Part shown: positions 7,759 to 18,403 of the stretch, piece after piece
How the letters are laid out: each line of letters starts with the position of its first letter
Position numbering within the stretch: the first letter of the stretch is position 1
Program-made: the position numbers and the translations under genes
NCBI GenBank assembly: GCA_017443895.1
Contig: JAFSXU010000033.1
Coordinates: forward strand, 1 to 64,000
Length of the DNA: 64,000 nt
Reading direction: 5' to 3'
Source: Clostridia bacterium
GTDB taxonomy: Bacteria > Bacillota > Clostridia > UBA1381
The notes under the pieces: model-generated
Seen by the model: the letters and a program-made list of their open reading frames with translations, nothing else
Told to the model about the DNA's origin: nothing
Database searches by the model: none

Positions 7759-10700
7759 ATGCAGAAGGTGATGAAATTGAAAAGATTTATAAGCTTATTA
7801 CTTGCAGGACTATTATTGACAAGCGTAGTAGGATATGCAAAAACGGCTGACGATTATGTATTGTCGGAGAGCTTTTGCGGTCTGGTTACAAATTCAGGAC
7901 AGACAGGCAATATAACGGCTCAGGCAGACGGTGTGCATGTGATTGCTTTGGAAAACAATGACAAAGCACTGCAGCTTGAGGCAGGGCGAAGACGCAGTAT
8001 TAGCGCAGAAGCAGACATATCGGGAGCACAAAGTGAGTTTGTATTTTCAATGGATATTGAGGGCAGTGGGTGTCTTGATGCAGGCGAACTGCTTTTTTAT
8101 GACGGTGGCGGAGCAGCGTGGAAGGTAGTTGAGTTTTCCGGCTATAACATTATTAAATTATGTGATGGCAAGCAAGTATCAAATAAAAATATAAAGAAAA
8201 TGACGCAGATAGACGTAGTATTTGACCTTACGGCGTCTGTTTGCAGTGTATATATCAACGGTCAATGCTCGGTTTATGGCTGGTACATAAGCGGAATGCC
8301 TAAAAAACTGAGTAAAGCGGAGCTTAAATATTCTGCAACGAAAGAGGGCAGCGCCGCTGTAACAATAGGAGGAATGTGGGCATATAACGGGGACAAGCCA
8401 AAAGTACATTCGGCACTACCAAAGGGAAACTACAATTTAGAGGAAGTTGAATATGTGCCTACAGAGTTTAATACAGCCGTAATCGGAAGTAATACATATT
8501 ATTCAAGAACATATGATGAACCCGGTATGGAGCCTTTTATAGGCACAGTGCTTGATCTTGGCACAAACACTATAGAAAAGGTTACGGACAAAAAAACTCA
8601 GAATTCGTATATACGGTTTGTAAAGAATTATACAGGCAGCAGCATTATGGATGTAAGGCAAAGCTTTTCCGAGCACTTTGTTATCGAATTTGATATGAGT
8701 ATGGGAGACAATATGTTCAGCGGCTCTCTTTATCTGAGAGGAACTCAGGATAACCAGTACCTTTTGTACTTTGCTGCAGACGGTACAGTGTCTCTTGCAA
8801 CAGGAGAAAAGGTCTGTACATTGCAAAAGGGAAAGTGGATTCATTGCGCAGTTGTTGTTGATTTGACCACTACACTTATTGATGTATATGTAAATAATGA
8901 ACTTTTATATAAAGAGGCAGAAATGCCGGTTTCCATTCCGTCAACGAGTATAGTCAGACTTTACATCGGTGCAGGAGGAACAGGCAGCGGCGGAGAGCTG
9001 TTTATAGATAACTATAAAATCTATGACGGTACAGAGCCAAGGAATGAGTCAGAGATAGAGGAAAACCGCAGCGATGTCATTATGAATGACACAAACACAT
9101 TGTTAAGCTCTGAGGCGGAAGAGAAAAAACTGCTTTCAAATTGCACGGCAATTGCCGCAGACGGTGCATATATAGCAAAGGGTGATGAAAAAATCAAGCT
9201 AAGTGCAAGTGCATATAAAGACGGTAAAAACTTTATGGTACCGTTAAGGGCTATGGCGGAGGCTTACGGGTATGAAACAGGCTATGATTATGAAAGCAAA
9301 AAGGTAACGGTAGCAAATGTATCAATAAAAGACGGCGTTATATATTACCAAGACAAACCGGCCGAGGTAAAAACCGCACCTGTTATAAGAGACGGTGTTT
9401 CATATATAAGTGCGGAGGACTTTGCAAAATATATTGCACAGAGTAATGTTGATATTTATGACCACGGTGCTGCAATATTCTCGGATAGCAAAACATCGTA
9501 CAATGCCGATGAGGAAAGAAAAGTATGGGCATATTTGTTCTATGAACGGCCGAGTGCAGAAAAAATCCTTGCCGACTTTACGGAGAATGTACGCAAGGAG
9601 CATCCCAGAGTAATTGTAGATCAAGAGCAGGTAGACAGAATAAAACGACTTTATAAAAATAACGATAAATATGCGGTAAAGATGTACAATGCAATAGTCG
9701 AATCTGCAAACCGTTATGCAAAGTTAAAACCTACAACATGGGCAGATTACAGCACCTATAAAACTTTATATGTAGCCCGAGAAATACGAGATAGATTTTA
9801 TAATCTTGGATTTGCATATTTAATGACGGGCAATAAGGACTATGTTCAGCCTGTTTGGGAGCAAATTCAGGTTGCGGCAGGTTTCTCTGAATGGGGCGAG
9901 ATAGAAAGATTTTTAGGCTGCGGAGAAATGCTTGGTGCATTTGCGGTGGCGTATGACTGGATGTATGATTGCTGGAGCGAGGAACAGCGTGCATTTATTG
10001 AAGAGGCGATTTTGAAAAAAGGCTTGCAGTATTCGTATCAGGCATACAGAGGAACATTGCCGTCAAGCAATCCGACCAATTTAAAATGGTACAGCATGGA
10101 AGGTAACTGGAATCAGGTATGTAACGGCGGTACTGCAATGGCAGCCTGTGCGGTGATTGACATATATCCAAAGGAGTGTTCATTGGTATTGTCCGATGCA
10201 CTTCGCAGTAATGAATTCGGTCTGGAGGCATTTTATCCTTTAGGCTCATATTCAGAGGGTATGGGTTATCAGGCGTATGCGCTAAGGTATCTTACAACAA
10301 TGTATTCCACAGTAAAGGCAACGCTCGGCACCGACTACGGTATGATTAAGGCGCCGGGACTTTCAAACACATTTAATTTCTGTTTTGATTTATCAGGCCC
10401 GTCGCTTATAACCAATAACTATCACGACTCAGCGGAAACATCATCTGAGAATGCTTATTTATGGTGGTTTGCAGATAAATACGATAACAAGAATTATTAT
10501 GACGAGCGTGTATTCCAGATGGAGAATTATGTAAGTGTGCCTTCTGTATACGATGCGGTATTTTATAATCCTGAGCATGTTTACAGCCAAAGCACACAAA
10601 CAACTCTCCCACTTGATGCGTATTATCCGGGCGAAGAATTGGTGTCGTTGCGGGGCGAGTGGAAAAACCCCAATTCTGCATGGATATCATACCATGGCGG

Positions 10701-12087
10701 AACGAATAATATGTCAATGCACGGTCATATAGACACGGGAACCTTTATTCTTGAAATGCTTGGTGAGCGCTGGGCAAAGGATTTGGGCTCGGATACATAC
10801 AGCTCATCATACTGGACCGAAACAGGCAGACCGACATATTACAGGATAAGAGCCGAGGGACATAATACATTGGTTTTAAATCCCGATGGAAGCGGAGGTC
10901 AAATCACGGGTGAGCAAAGCTGGTCGCCTGTAACAAGGTTTGAGTCAAAGGCAAAAGGTGCAATAAGCGTTATTGATATGACAAATGCATATTCGGACAA
11001 TGCTCAAAGTGTACAAAGAGGCATTATGCTGTGCGATGACAGACGCAATGTACTTATGCGTGACGAGATGAAGCTCGGAGCAGAAACCGATGTATACTGG
11101 TTTATGCACACTGATGCAAAGATTGAAATAATTGATGCAAATACTGCTATTCTTACAAAGAACGGGGCGAGGTTAAAGTGTGTTATGTCGTCAAATCTCA
11201 CATCGGCATCGTTTAGTATACTTGATGCTTCGCCGTTGCCAACATCACCGAAAAATTCGGCGAACAGTGAGAACAAGGGTATACAGCGCCTGACAATAAA
11301 GGGCACAGGCAAAGGCTATGCATATATACAGGTTAAGTTTATGGACGAGTTTGCACCGGAGGCAAACGATAAATTGCCTACACAGGGAATAGGTGAGTGG
11401 ACTATACCTGACGGCGAGCTGGTAAAGCTGCCTGTAATAGATAATATTATGTTTAACGGTAAGGCTATAAGCGGATTTAACCCAAACAATAAAAACTATT
11501 CTGTTTATATCCCGTCAGATACGGATATTTCATCAATTCCTGTTAAGGCTGTTTGCGGTGGCGGAATTGAGAGCGACATCTCATATAATGGAAATATCTT
11601 AACGGTTAAAGCATACCGTACAGGCACGCCTAAGCTTGCATCAATTTATTCAATAAATTGTGTTGCCCTTCCAAAGCGGGCCGATATTGAGGGCTATGTA
11701 CAGTGTCCTCTTGCAAATGTAGAAAGAAGCGATGCACAGGAGGGCTATGACGCATACAATGCTGTTGACGGTGATACAACCACCAGATGGGCGGCAAACG
11801 GAAGTCAATGGCTGATAATGGAGCTTACCCAAGATACCAAGCTTGATGCGGTTGCCTTGTATATGATGAATTCGGCTACACGAACATCGCAAGTAAAAAT
11901 TGAGGTTTCCACTGATAAGAATACATGGGATACAGTGTTCGAGGGTACTATAGGCGGTGTGAAGGACGGATATGATATTCTTGACACAGGCGGAAAGAAT
12001 GCCAAATTTGTCAAGCTCACAGCCAACGGAAACTCCGTAAATTCATGGAACAGTGTAATGGAGTTCAGTGCATTAAAGAAAAAATAA
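7759..12087 (+). CDS. Secreted multidomain heparinase II/III-type polysaccharide lyase
   Basis: A giant exported enzyme (about 1440 residues). A signal peptide (KRFISLLLAGLLLTSVVGYA) is followed by two LamG-like beta-sandwich regions (~30-210, ~240-425) and a copper-amine-oxidase-N-type domain (~465-560, VPLRAMAEAYGYETGYD). The lyase portion has an alpha toroid (~610-930) and beta sheets (~960-1200). Last is an F5/8-type C (CBM32-like) module (~1310-1440, AYNAVDGDTTTRWAANG). Family landmarks are GNWNQVCNGG (Asn783), YSEGMGYQAY and MHGHIDTGTF (His988). These lyases cleave uronic-acid glycans by beta-elimination. The true start may be TTG 7777, well spaced from AAGGTG and giving a cleaner signal peptide. 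No anchor is visible. Confidence 0.88.
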   Translation: MQKVMKLKRFISLLLAGLLLTSVVGYAKTADDYVLSESFCGLVTNSGQTGNITAQADGVHVIALENNDKALQLEAGRRRSISAEADISGAQSEFVFSMDIEGSGCLDAGELLFYDGGGAAWKVVEFSGYNIIKLCDGKQVSNKNIKKMTQIDVVFDLTASVCSVYINGQCSVYGWYISGMPKKLSKAELKYSATKEGSAAVTIGGMWAYNGDKPKVHSALPKGNYNLEEVEYVPTEFNTAVIGSNTYYSRTYDEPGMEPFIGTVLDLGTNTIEKVTDKKTQNSYIRFVKNYTGSSIMDVRQSFSEHFVIEFDMSMGDNMFSGSLYLRGTQDNQYLLYFAADGTVSLATGEKVCTLQKGKWIHCAVVVDLTTTLIDVYVNNELLYKEAEMPVSIPSTSIVRLYIGAGGTGSGGELFIDNYKIYDGTEPRNESEIEENRSDVIMNDTNTLLSSEAEEKKLLSNCTAIAADGAYIAKGDEKIKLSASAYKDGKNFMVPLRAMAEAYGYETGYDYESKKVTVANVSIKDGVIYYQDKPAEVKTAPVIRDGVSYISAEDFAKYIAQSNVDIYDHGAAIFSDSKTSYNADEERKVWAYLFYERPSAEKILADFTENVRKEHPRVIVDQEQVDRIKRLYKNNDKYAVKMYNAIVESANRYAKLKPTTWADYSTYKTLYVAREIRDRFYNLGFAYLMTGNKDYVQPVWEQIQVAAGFSEWGEIERFLGCGEMLGAFAVAYDWMYDCWSEEQRAFIEEAILKKGLQYSYQAYRGTLPSSNPTNLKWYSMEGNWNQVCNGGTAMAACAVIDIYPKECSLVLSDALRSNEFGLEAFYPLGSYSEGMGYQAYALRYLTTMYSTVKATLGTDYGMIKAPGLSNTFNFCFDLSGPSLITNNYHDSAETSSENAYLWWFADKYDNKNYYDERVFQMENYVSVPSVYDAVFYNPEHVYSQSTQTTLPLDAYYPGEELVSLRGEWKNPNSAWISYHGGTNNMSMHGHIDTGTFILEMLGERWAKDLGSDTYSSSYWTETGRPTYYRIRAEGHNTLVLNPDGSGGQITGEQSWSPVTRFESKAKGAISVIDMTNAYSDNAQSVQRGIMLCDDRRNVLMRDEMKLGAETDVYWFMHTDAKIEIIDANTAILTKNGARLKCVMSSNLTSASFSILDASPLPTSPKNSANSENKGIQRLTIKGTGKGYAYIQVKFMDEFAPEANDKLPTQGIGEWTIPDGELVKLPVIDNIMFNGKAISGFNPNNKNYSVYIPSDTDISSIPVKAVCGGGIESDISYNGNILTVKAYRTGTPKLASIYSINCVALPKRADIEGYVQCPLANVERSDAQEGYDAYNAVDGDTTTRWAANGSQWLIMELTQDTKLDAVALYMMNSATRTSQVKIEVSTDKNTWDTVFEGTIGGVKDGYDILDTGGKNAKFVKLTANGNSVNSWNSVMEFSALKKK

Positions 12088-12102
12088 GAAGGTGAGAACA
12101 TA

Positions 12103-14424
12103 ATGAGTAAAAAATTTACTTCTTCCATAGTTATTTTCGCCATGCTTTGCACATTTTTTAGCACGGCTGTGTATTCGCAAAAGGCAGATGCGGATACATG
12201 GCAAAGCTACACAAGCGGAAGTGCCTCCGTCAACAAGGTTGACGGAGGAATGGTGCTTGATGTCAATACAAAAGCGGGTGAGAGCGGTGTGGCAAGGGCA
12301 AAGTACAAGCTATCCGGTAATGCCTCCGTAATGTATTTTTCAATGACATTTAGTACAGGTGCAACAGATGCAAGCGGATTTTATCCCGACAGAACTGTTT
12401 ATATTGCACCCGATACAGATGATTTATCTGCTGTAAAAAAAGCATCGGTGCTGATGTGTATTTCAGGCAATGATTTACTTGGCGGTGCAAACTACGAAGA
12501 AACGGGAGCATCGGTTTTGACAGGCGATAAGCATACTCTGTGTGCGACCGTAAACCGTCAGGACAACAGTGTTGAAATATGGCTTGACGGCAGTAATATA
12601 GGCAAGAGTGCAGTAGGTCAGATTGAAGTATCGCAAACACAGGATTTATGCCTGATTTTTGAAAATACATATCCTGTGAATAAGAAGAATGCCCGTGCTT
12701 CGCAATTTGCACTGTATGATGTCTGTGATTCTGTTTCTGCAGTACCTGACATTTCTGCAAAAACAGATGATTATACAAATTATGCAATAGACATTGGAAC
12801 TATTGCATACGGAGCCAAAATATCCATATCAGATGCAGGCGATTACACTTATGAATTTACGGGTGGCGGCTTTAATGTTTCTTTTTCAAAAGCTTTAGAT
12901 GAGAATAAAGAATATGCCGTAACGCTTAGCGATATACAGACACTTGACGGTAAAAAGTACACAGGATCGTGCACCTTGAATAAAAGGGAATATGAATTTT
13001 CCTTACCTGATAGGGAACGCTATAATTCCGATGAACTGGCAGAGTTTGCAGTAACAACACAGGACAGCGTGGATAAGGTAAGCTATTATGTTGACGGTGA
13101 ATACTTTGCCGATACAAATGCGCCGTTTAATATAGATTTATCAGGTCTTTCAAACGGCGCTCATACCGTGGCTGCGGTTGCGAAAACGCAAAACGGAAAA
13201 CTGTTGACCGACAAGAAAGAAATAACGGTTGTGAACAAAACAATCGATCCAAAAGTAAAATATGATTTTGAGGATTTGCCTGACGGAAATGTAAGCGTGA
13301 ATGCATCTAACAGAATTATCGGTGCAAATGACTTGTATTCAAATGTTGTGGGCGATGATAAGTTTATGCGCTGCGGTGAGGTTGAGGGACACAAAAAAGC
13401 ATTTATTTACGGCTCCCAAAACACTTTAAATGCCTCCTCGCCTTTTGTGGCTGCGTGTATGAGTGCCTCAAATGTAACGGTGTTATTTAATACCGATATA
13501 TTGTTCTTTGACACAGAAGCAACAACCAATCTTATTGTAAGAGGTGCTGATTCTTCGGGAGCTACGGTATTTCTTGGAAATATAGTATTTGCTCCCGTCG
13601 CAGGTAAGATGGAAATACAAGCCTATAACGGCAGTATCATTTCAACGGTTGCAAAGCTTGACATCAATAAATGGTATACCATTGGCTATGAATTTGACCT
13701 TGTAAACCAAAAGTATTCATTTTATCTTGATGGAGAAAAGATAGTTGATAGCTATAAATTCAACGCCGAGCTTACAATGCTTAACAATATGGTAAGATTT
13801 AACACAGCATATAAGGCAGGAACAACCAGTCAGATGGCGTTAGACAATATTGCTCTTTCGATTGTTAATGAGAGCATGGGATTAGAGCCTGTGTCCGTTG
13901 AGAAGGGAGAGCAAACTGTTACAATACCGCAAACAGGCACACAAAGCGAATTGACAAAAACTCCTGTTGTTAAGAAAGACGGGCGGACTATAGATGTGTT
14001 GTCATGGCGACAGACAGGCGGAAATTTAGTTATTGAATTTAAAGATAAACTCATGCAGACGGGCAGATACGATATAAGCATTGAAACGAAACGGGAAGAT
14101 AAGCCGGTATCGGGATATTTCACGGTTATATCAAACGAAGCGGATATTCGGGATATATCAATTTTTGGATCGGAAGGCAAATGCAGCGTGGTATTTACAC
14201 AAAATGAAAAAGCAGGAGGTGAAGAACTGATATTTATTGTAAACAGGTATTCGGATAAAAAGCTTGTTCACACATATGTCCAAAAAGGCTTTGGCTACAA
14301 TGTCAGCATTGAAGATATAGAGTACAAAGACGGAGATGTGATAAAAGCATTTGTTTTGCAGAAAAAATCCGAAACACTGCCTTTTTCCGATACCACGGCA
14401 CAGTCTGTGATGCACATTAAATAA
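12103..14424 (+). CDS. Secreted LamG/Ig-like glycan-binding protein (no enzyme domain seen)
   Basis: A 773-residue exported protein with signal peptide FTSSIVIFAMLCTFFSTAVYS. Residues ~30-210 resemble a concanavalin-type sandwich. Residues ~320-375 are Ig-like (VSYYVDGEYFADTNAPFNID, GLSNGAHTVAAVAKT). Residues ~385-595 form a second LamG-like region (INKWYTIGYEFDL, FYLDGEKI). The last ~90 residues (ELIFIVNRYSDKKLVHTYV, KAFVLQK) match the ends of the proteins at 14474 and 27946. No catalytic signature is seen, so a binding role is inferred. The start lies 15 bp after the lyase stop, in one operon. Confidence 0.75.
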   Translation: MSKKFTSSIVIFAMLCTFFSTAVYSQKADADTWQSYTSGSASVNKVDGGMVLDVNTKAGESGVARAKYKLSGNASVMYFSMTFSTGATDASGFYPDRTVYIAPDTDDLSAVKKASVLMCISGNDLLGGANYEETGASVLTGDKHTLCATVNRQDNSVEIWLDGSNIGKSAVGQIEVSQTQDLCLIFENTYPVNKKNARASQFALYDVCDSVSAVPDISAKTDDYTNYAIDIGTIAYGAKISISDAGDYTYEFTGGGFNVSFSKALDENKEYAVTLSDIQTLDGKKYTGSCTLNKREYEFSLPDRERYNSDELAEFAVTTQDSVDKVSYYVDGEYFADTNAPFNIDLSGLSNGAHTVAAVAKTQNGKLLTDKKEITVVNKTIDPKVKYDFEDLPDGNVSVNASNRIIGANDLYSNVVGDDKFMRCGEVEGHKKAFIYGSQNTLNASSPFVAACMSASNVTVLFNTDILFFDTEATTNLIVRGADSSGATVFLGNIVFAPVAGKMEIQAYNGSIISTVAKLDINKWYTIGYEFDLVNQKYSFYLDGEKIVDSYKFNAELTMLNNMVRFNTAYKAGTTSQMALDNIALSIVNESMGLEPVSVEKGEQTVTIPQTGTQSELTKTPVVKKDGRTIDVLSWRQTGGNLVIEFKDKLMQTGRYDISIETKREDKPVSGYFTVISNEADIRDISIFGSEGKCSVVFTQNEKAGGEELIFIVNRYSDKKLVHTYVQKGFGYNVSIEDIEYKDGDVIKAFVLQKKSETLPFSDTTAQSVMHIK

Positions 14425-14473
14425 GTAAGAAATAATGTAATTATTTTAAAATATTCTAAGGAGGTAATGAAAA

Positions 14474-16756
14474 ATGAAGAAAAGCTTGAAGAAAGTGTTG
14501 TGCGCCCTGATAGTTGCGGCGCAAATGTTGGTGGTTTTTCCTGCAGTTCAGGCTGCTGAGGAGCTGGTGCTTTTAGATGCCAATTTCGATGCGCTGGAAA
14601 ACGGGCCAAAGACCAGTCTTTTAAGCACTGAATTTAATCATACAGCGTATGACTACAGTGTTACAGACACCAAAAACAATGTAGAGGTAACACAGTTAGG
14701 TAAAAACGGTGCTATACCCGCTACGGTAGCCACAGCGATAGGCGATTCGGGTTACGGCAAGGCAGGAAAGTCGTTTTTCTATAATATTACAGAGGCTACC
14801 GGCACAACTTCATATGCGTATGACTTTAAATGGGCGCCTTCCGTATACTCAATAGACGATTCGGGAAGAACGGATATACAGGTAACATATGAGATTTCAA
14901 TTAAAGCACCTGAAAATGTAACAGACGGACATCAGCAGTATGAGGTAAAGGTCCCGATATACACAACTGCAACCGCAGGCGGAGCAAAAACTTTAATCAA
15001 TTTCTCAACAAGCACTAACAATGTGAGCAGAATTTATGTATATGACAAGACTAATGGCGGAACATGGTCAAAGCTCTGTGATTGGGAGCCCGGGCATTGG
15101 TATAATATTGCCGTTACATTGACACCGGGCACAAATAAGCTTGACTATTACCTTAACGGTGAGCATTTGGTAAGCGGTATATATTCAGATACATATCTAT
15201 TTGTAGGAGGAAGATACCAGCTCGTTCACGGAGTGAACTGGGTAGCTTCAAACAGCACATACACTACAAATATGGCGATTGACGATGTAAGAATGTATCT
15301 TGGTACACCTGACAACACATATTATAAGACAGCTATTACAAGCTCTGCTTATAATCATGAAAAGTCAATCGGTGCTACAGGAGCGATATACCTTGGCAGT
15401 AACGAGGTATCACATGATGCGTTTGTAAACGGTATCACCGTAGAGAATGGCGGAACGGTTGAGGTTTATTCCGATGCACAGTGTACAACAGTTGCAGATA
15501 CTGTAAAAGAAGGCGATACTGCGGTTGTAACATCACATAACGGAAGAGTTCTTGATTATTATCAGGTTTTGGGAAAAGAGGTATTGCTTGATTGCGATCT
15601 TGAAACATCGTATGGCATAGCCCAGAATAAGGCACCGTCATTTACGGGTAAGCTTGAAAATGCAGACGGTACAGGTGCCGGTTCAATAGGTTTTACAAGC
15701 GGATTTACTACATATGCAACTTCAAGCGTAGATTTTGCAGGAGCGGCTAAAGACGGATATGCATATTTCCTTGATGTAAATAACACAACAGATAATGAAG
15801 CAGAGCCTGATGTGGAATTCAAGTTCCTTCCGAAACTTCGTAACGGAAAGGTAACATATGAGATTTCAATGCTTGCGCCTGACTCTTATGACAGCATAAT
15901 GCCTGTAACATATATACCTTATAACGGCAGCTATAAGGCATTGTTCACATTGGCGACCGACGGAAAGCTTGGTATAAACAACGCTTATATTTGCCAGTGG
16001 ATTCCGGGAAGATGGTACAATTTTGCTGTTGAGTTTACACTTGGTAGCGGAACGGCTGATTTTTACTTAAACGGCGATAAGATATTTGACGATACTAAAA
16101 TATTTAACCTCGGTGACGAGGATATAATCAGCGAGGTAGGTGGAAGAATGCGTTTTGGTGCAAAGGTTGCACCGGGGAACAAGGGCGTAACGGCGTTTGA
16201 TGATGTAAAGGTATACGCATCGGAATACGAAGTTGAAAATAACAGTGTAGAGCTTATAAGCCAAAACGATGATTATGAAATTTCTGAGTACGGCGTTGTA
16301 TTTGTTCCCGAAAATATAAGAGTAAATGTATTAAAGAATGCAATATCGGGTGATTTTGAAGTTTATGATGACGACAGCTTTGAAAGCACGGCAACATATG
16401 CTGCGGAGGGCTGTGTGCTTGCTGCAACATCAGAGAACGGAAATATTGTAAAGTATTATAATATTGTACCCGATGATACTATCGCAGTAACTATCAATAA
16501 TTCAGCAACAACAGCCCTAAGCAGCCGCCAGATTGTATCGGTTGGTGCAATGGCAAGAAGTGAGGGCGCAAAGATATTTGTTGCAGGATACGATGCCAAC
16601 GGTATGCTAAAGAGCGTACAGTGCGTAGATGCAGACCAAAGCAGAGAAACACTGATACATGTAGCAATTGATACATTAAACGGCGATGTTGCAAAGGTTA
16701 TGCTTTGGAACAGTGAATTAGAACCGGTTTGTGATGCGGTTATTATAAAAAAATAG
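14474..16756 (+). CDS. Secreted protein with two LamG-like/beta-module repeats
   Basis: A 760-residue exported protein with a signal peptide ending VFPAVQAAEE. It is a duplicated unit: a LamG-like region (~30-280, EPGHWYNIAVTLTPG, DYYLNGEHL), then an ~80-residue beta module (~286-370, IYLGSNEV, VEVYSDAQ, DYYQVLG). This is repeated as LamG (~375-585, IPGRWYNFAVEF, FYLNGDKI) and module (~590-670, FEVYDDDSF, VKYYNIV). The final ~85 residues (KVMLWNSELEPVCDAVII) match the 27946 protein's end. There are no catalytic residues; carbohydrate binding or scaffolding is likely. An AAGGAGG ribosome site supports ATG 14474. Confidence 0.75.
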   Translation: MKKSLKKVLCALIVAAQMLVVFPAVQAAEELVLLDANFDALENGPKTSLLSTEFNHTAYDYSVTDTKNNVEVTQLGKNGAIPATVATAIGDSGYGKAGKSFFYNITEATGTTSYAYDFKWAPSVYSIDDSGRTDIQVTYEISIKAPENVTDGHQQYEVKVPIYTTATAGGAKTLINFSTSTNNVSRIYVYDKTNGGTWSKLCDWEPGHWYNIAVTLTPGTNKLDYYLNGEHLVSGIYSDTYLFVGGRYQLVHGVNWVASNSTYTTNMAIDDVRMYLGTPDNTYYKTAITSSAYNHEKSIGATGAIYLGSNEVSHDAFVNGITVENGGTVEVYSDAQCTTVADTVKEGDTAVVTSHNGRVLDYYQVLGKEVLLDCDLETSYGIAQNKAPSFTGKLENADGTGAGSIGFTSGFTTYATSSVDFAGAAKDGYAYFLDVNNTTDNEAEPDVEFKFLPKLRNGKVTYEISMLAPDSYDSIMPVTYIPYNGSYKALFTLATDGKLGINNAYICQWIPGRWYNFAVEFTLGSGTADFYLNGDKIFDDTKIFNLGDEDIISEVGGRMRFGAKVAPGNKGVTAFDDVKVYASEYEVENNSVELISQNDDYEISEYGVVFVPENIRVNVLKNAISGDFEVYDDDSFESTATYAAEGCVLAATSENGNIVKYYNIVPDDTIAVTINNSATTALSSRQIVSVGAMARSEGAKIFVAGYDANGMLKSVQCVDADQSRETLIHVAIDTLNGDVAKVMLWNSELEPVCDAVIIKK

Positions 16757-16770
16757 GGGTGATTTAATCA

Positions 16771-18387
16771 ATGAAAAAACTGATTTGCTTTATGGCGGTA
16801 ATAATGCTTACAATGACAAGTGCCTCGGCTAAGGATTTAGATGCATATATCACAGCTGATGAGCAGACGGGAAATATTGCAGTAAGCGGAACAGGTGCCG
16901 CATACGGGGGGCAGTTGGTTTCAATATTGATTGCAAAGAATGAAAGTGAATTTTTTTCACCCGACACGCCACTGATAACAGAGGCAACACAGGCTGATGA
17001 AAACGGTGGGTACGATATACAAATTAACCCGTACCCATCGCTTTCGGGCGGTGAATACACGGCAAAAATTGCAACTGCTGACCAATGGATTTCCAAAAAA
17101 TTTGTGCTGGTTTCTGTTAATTCTGCCACTGATTTGTATGAGCTTGCCAAGGAATGTAAGAGCAAGGATGAGCTTGAAACGCTTTTAGGTGAGCGCCCGT
17201 ATGATATGGGTATATCAGAGGATTATTGGCAAACATACCAAAAACAAATTGTAAACAGGATTTATTCGGGGTTAAAAGATTGTAAGAATACTTCAGATTT
17301 CTTGAAGCTTTGTCGATCAGGGCTTGCGATTGAACGAATTAAAGCAGGCGAGGATATAACTTCTGTTTTGGCGGATAGCAAAAACTCAATGTATGTAGGT
17401 GGGACCACCATATACGAAATGTGGAATACTTTATCGGAAAATGCAAGGCAGAATGTTATGAATTTGTATACTGACAGCACTGATGTTGCAGGTGCATTTG
17501 CCCAAGCGTGTGCGGTTGCGGCGGTAAAGGATTGTAAAAACTGGCGTGAATTATCAGAGGTACTCTCGCCTCTTGATAAGACAGTATTTACAGAAGTTTT
17601 CGAGCTTGACACAACTTACTGCACAAGCACTAATGCAGATGCCATTGTCGGACAACTGTATTCAAAGCTTGCGGGTCTAAAAAACATCAAAGCTATACGG
17701 GATACATTCTTCAATATTTCAAAAGAATACAGTACTAAAAATGCTAATTCCAATGCAGGCGGAGGGAACGGCGGAACATCTTTTGGCAAACAGTGGAGCT
17801 CGGAGGGCTTTTCGGCAGTAACGGGTAATACGGTTAAGGTAAGCTTTAATGATATTCAAGGACATTGGGGAGAACGGTATATCACTCCGCTTGCACAAAG
17901 AGGTATAGTAAACGGATATGATGACGGCGGATTTCACCCAAATGCCTATGTAACAAGAGCCGAATTTGTTAAGATGCTTTGCAGTGGCTTTAATATTACA
18001 GGTGAGTACAGTGATGCAGGATTTGCAGATGTTTCAAATTCGGCATGGTATGCACAGAGTGTAGCCTTGTGTAAGAGCCACGGCATCGTAAACGGAGATA
18101 CCAATAACCGTTTTCGTCCTCAGGAGCGTATCACAAGAGAGGATGCGGCTGTTATGCTCTACCGTATACTTAAAGAGGATATTGCTTTTGAGGAAACGGA
18201 GCAGTTACAGTTTAATGATTCTACAGATATTGCAGATTATGCCGTCGGTGCAGTAGCGACAATGGCGGACGAGGGTATTATATCAGGCTTTGATACAGGT
18301 AGCTTCAGACCAAAGGATAATACAACGAGGGCGCAGGCAGCGGTAATGCTTATAAAAGCAGTTGATCTTCTGAATGCAGAAAGTTAA
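16771..18387 (+). CDS. S-layer-homology (SLH) surface protein
   Basis: A 538-residue exported protein (signal peptide MKKLICFMAVIMLTMTSASA). Residues ~20-110 are an Ig-like sandwich. Residues ~115-330 are a helical region. Three SLH repeats fill ~365-535: FNDIQGHWGERYITPLAQRG, FADVSNSAWYAQSVALCK and FNDSTDIADYAVGAVATM, each followed by a TRAEF/TREDA/TRAQA box. SLH triplets bind pyruvylated secondary wall polymer. Since the neighbouring lyases have no anchor, it may hold or position them at the wall; that is inference. The gene is 14 bp downstream of its neighbour in the same operon. Confidence 0.85.
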   Translation: MKKLICFMAVIMLTMTSASAKDLDAYITADEQTGNIAVSGTGAAYGGQLVSILIAKNESEFFSPDTPLITEATQADENGGYDIQINPYPSLSGGEYTAKIATADQWISKKFVLVSVNSATDLYELAKECKSKDELETLLGERPYDMGISEDYWQTYQKQIVNRIYSGLKDCKNTSDFLKLCRSGLAIERIKAGEDITSVLADSKNSMYVGGTTIYEMWNTLSENARQNVMNLYTDSTDVAGAFAQACAVAAVKDCKNWRELSEVLSPLDKTVFTEVFELDTTYCTSTNADAIVGQLYSKLAGLKNIKAIRDTFFNISKEYSTKNANSNAGGGNGGTSFGKQWSSEGFSAVTGNTVKVSFNDIQGHWGERYITPLAQRGIVNGYDDGGFHPNAYVTRAEFVKMLCSGFNITGEYSDAGFADVSNSAWYAQSVALCKSHGIVNGDTNNRFRPQERITREDAAVMLYRILKEDIAFEETEQLQFNDSTDIADYAVGAVATMADEGIISGFDTGSFRPKDNTTRAQAAVMLIKAVDLLNAES

Positions 18388-18403
18388 GTGGAGGGATTTA
18401 TTT

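Noticed and set aside
9731-10249. Two adjacent antisense open frames inside the giant lyase gene
   Set aside because: The sense frame encodes recognisable lyase motifs; the antisense products are histidine- and proline-rich shadows of codon bias.
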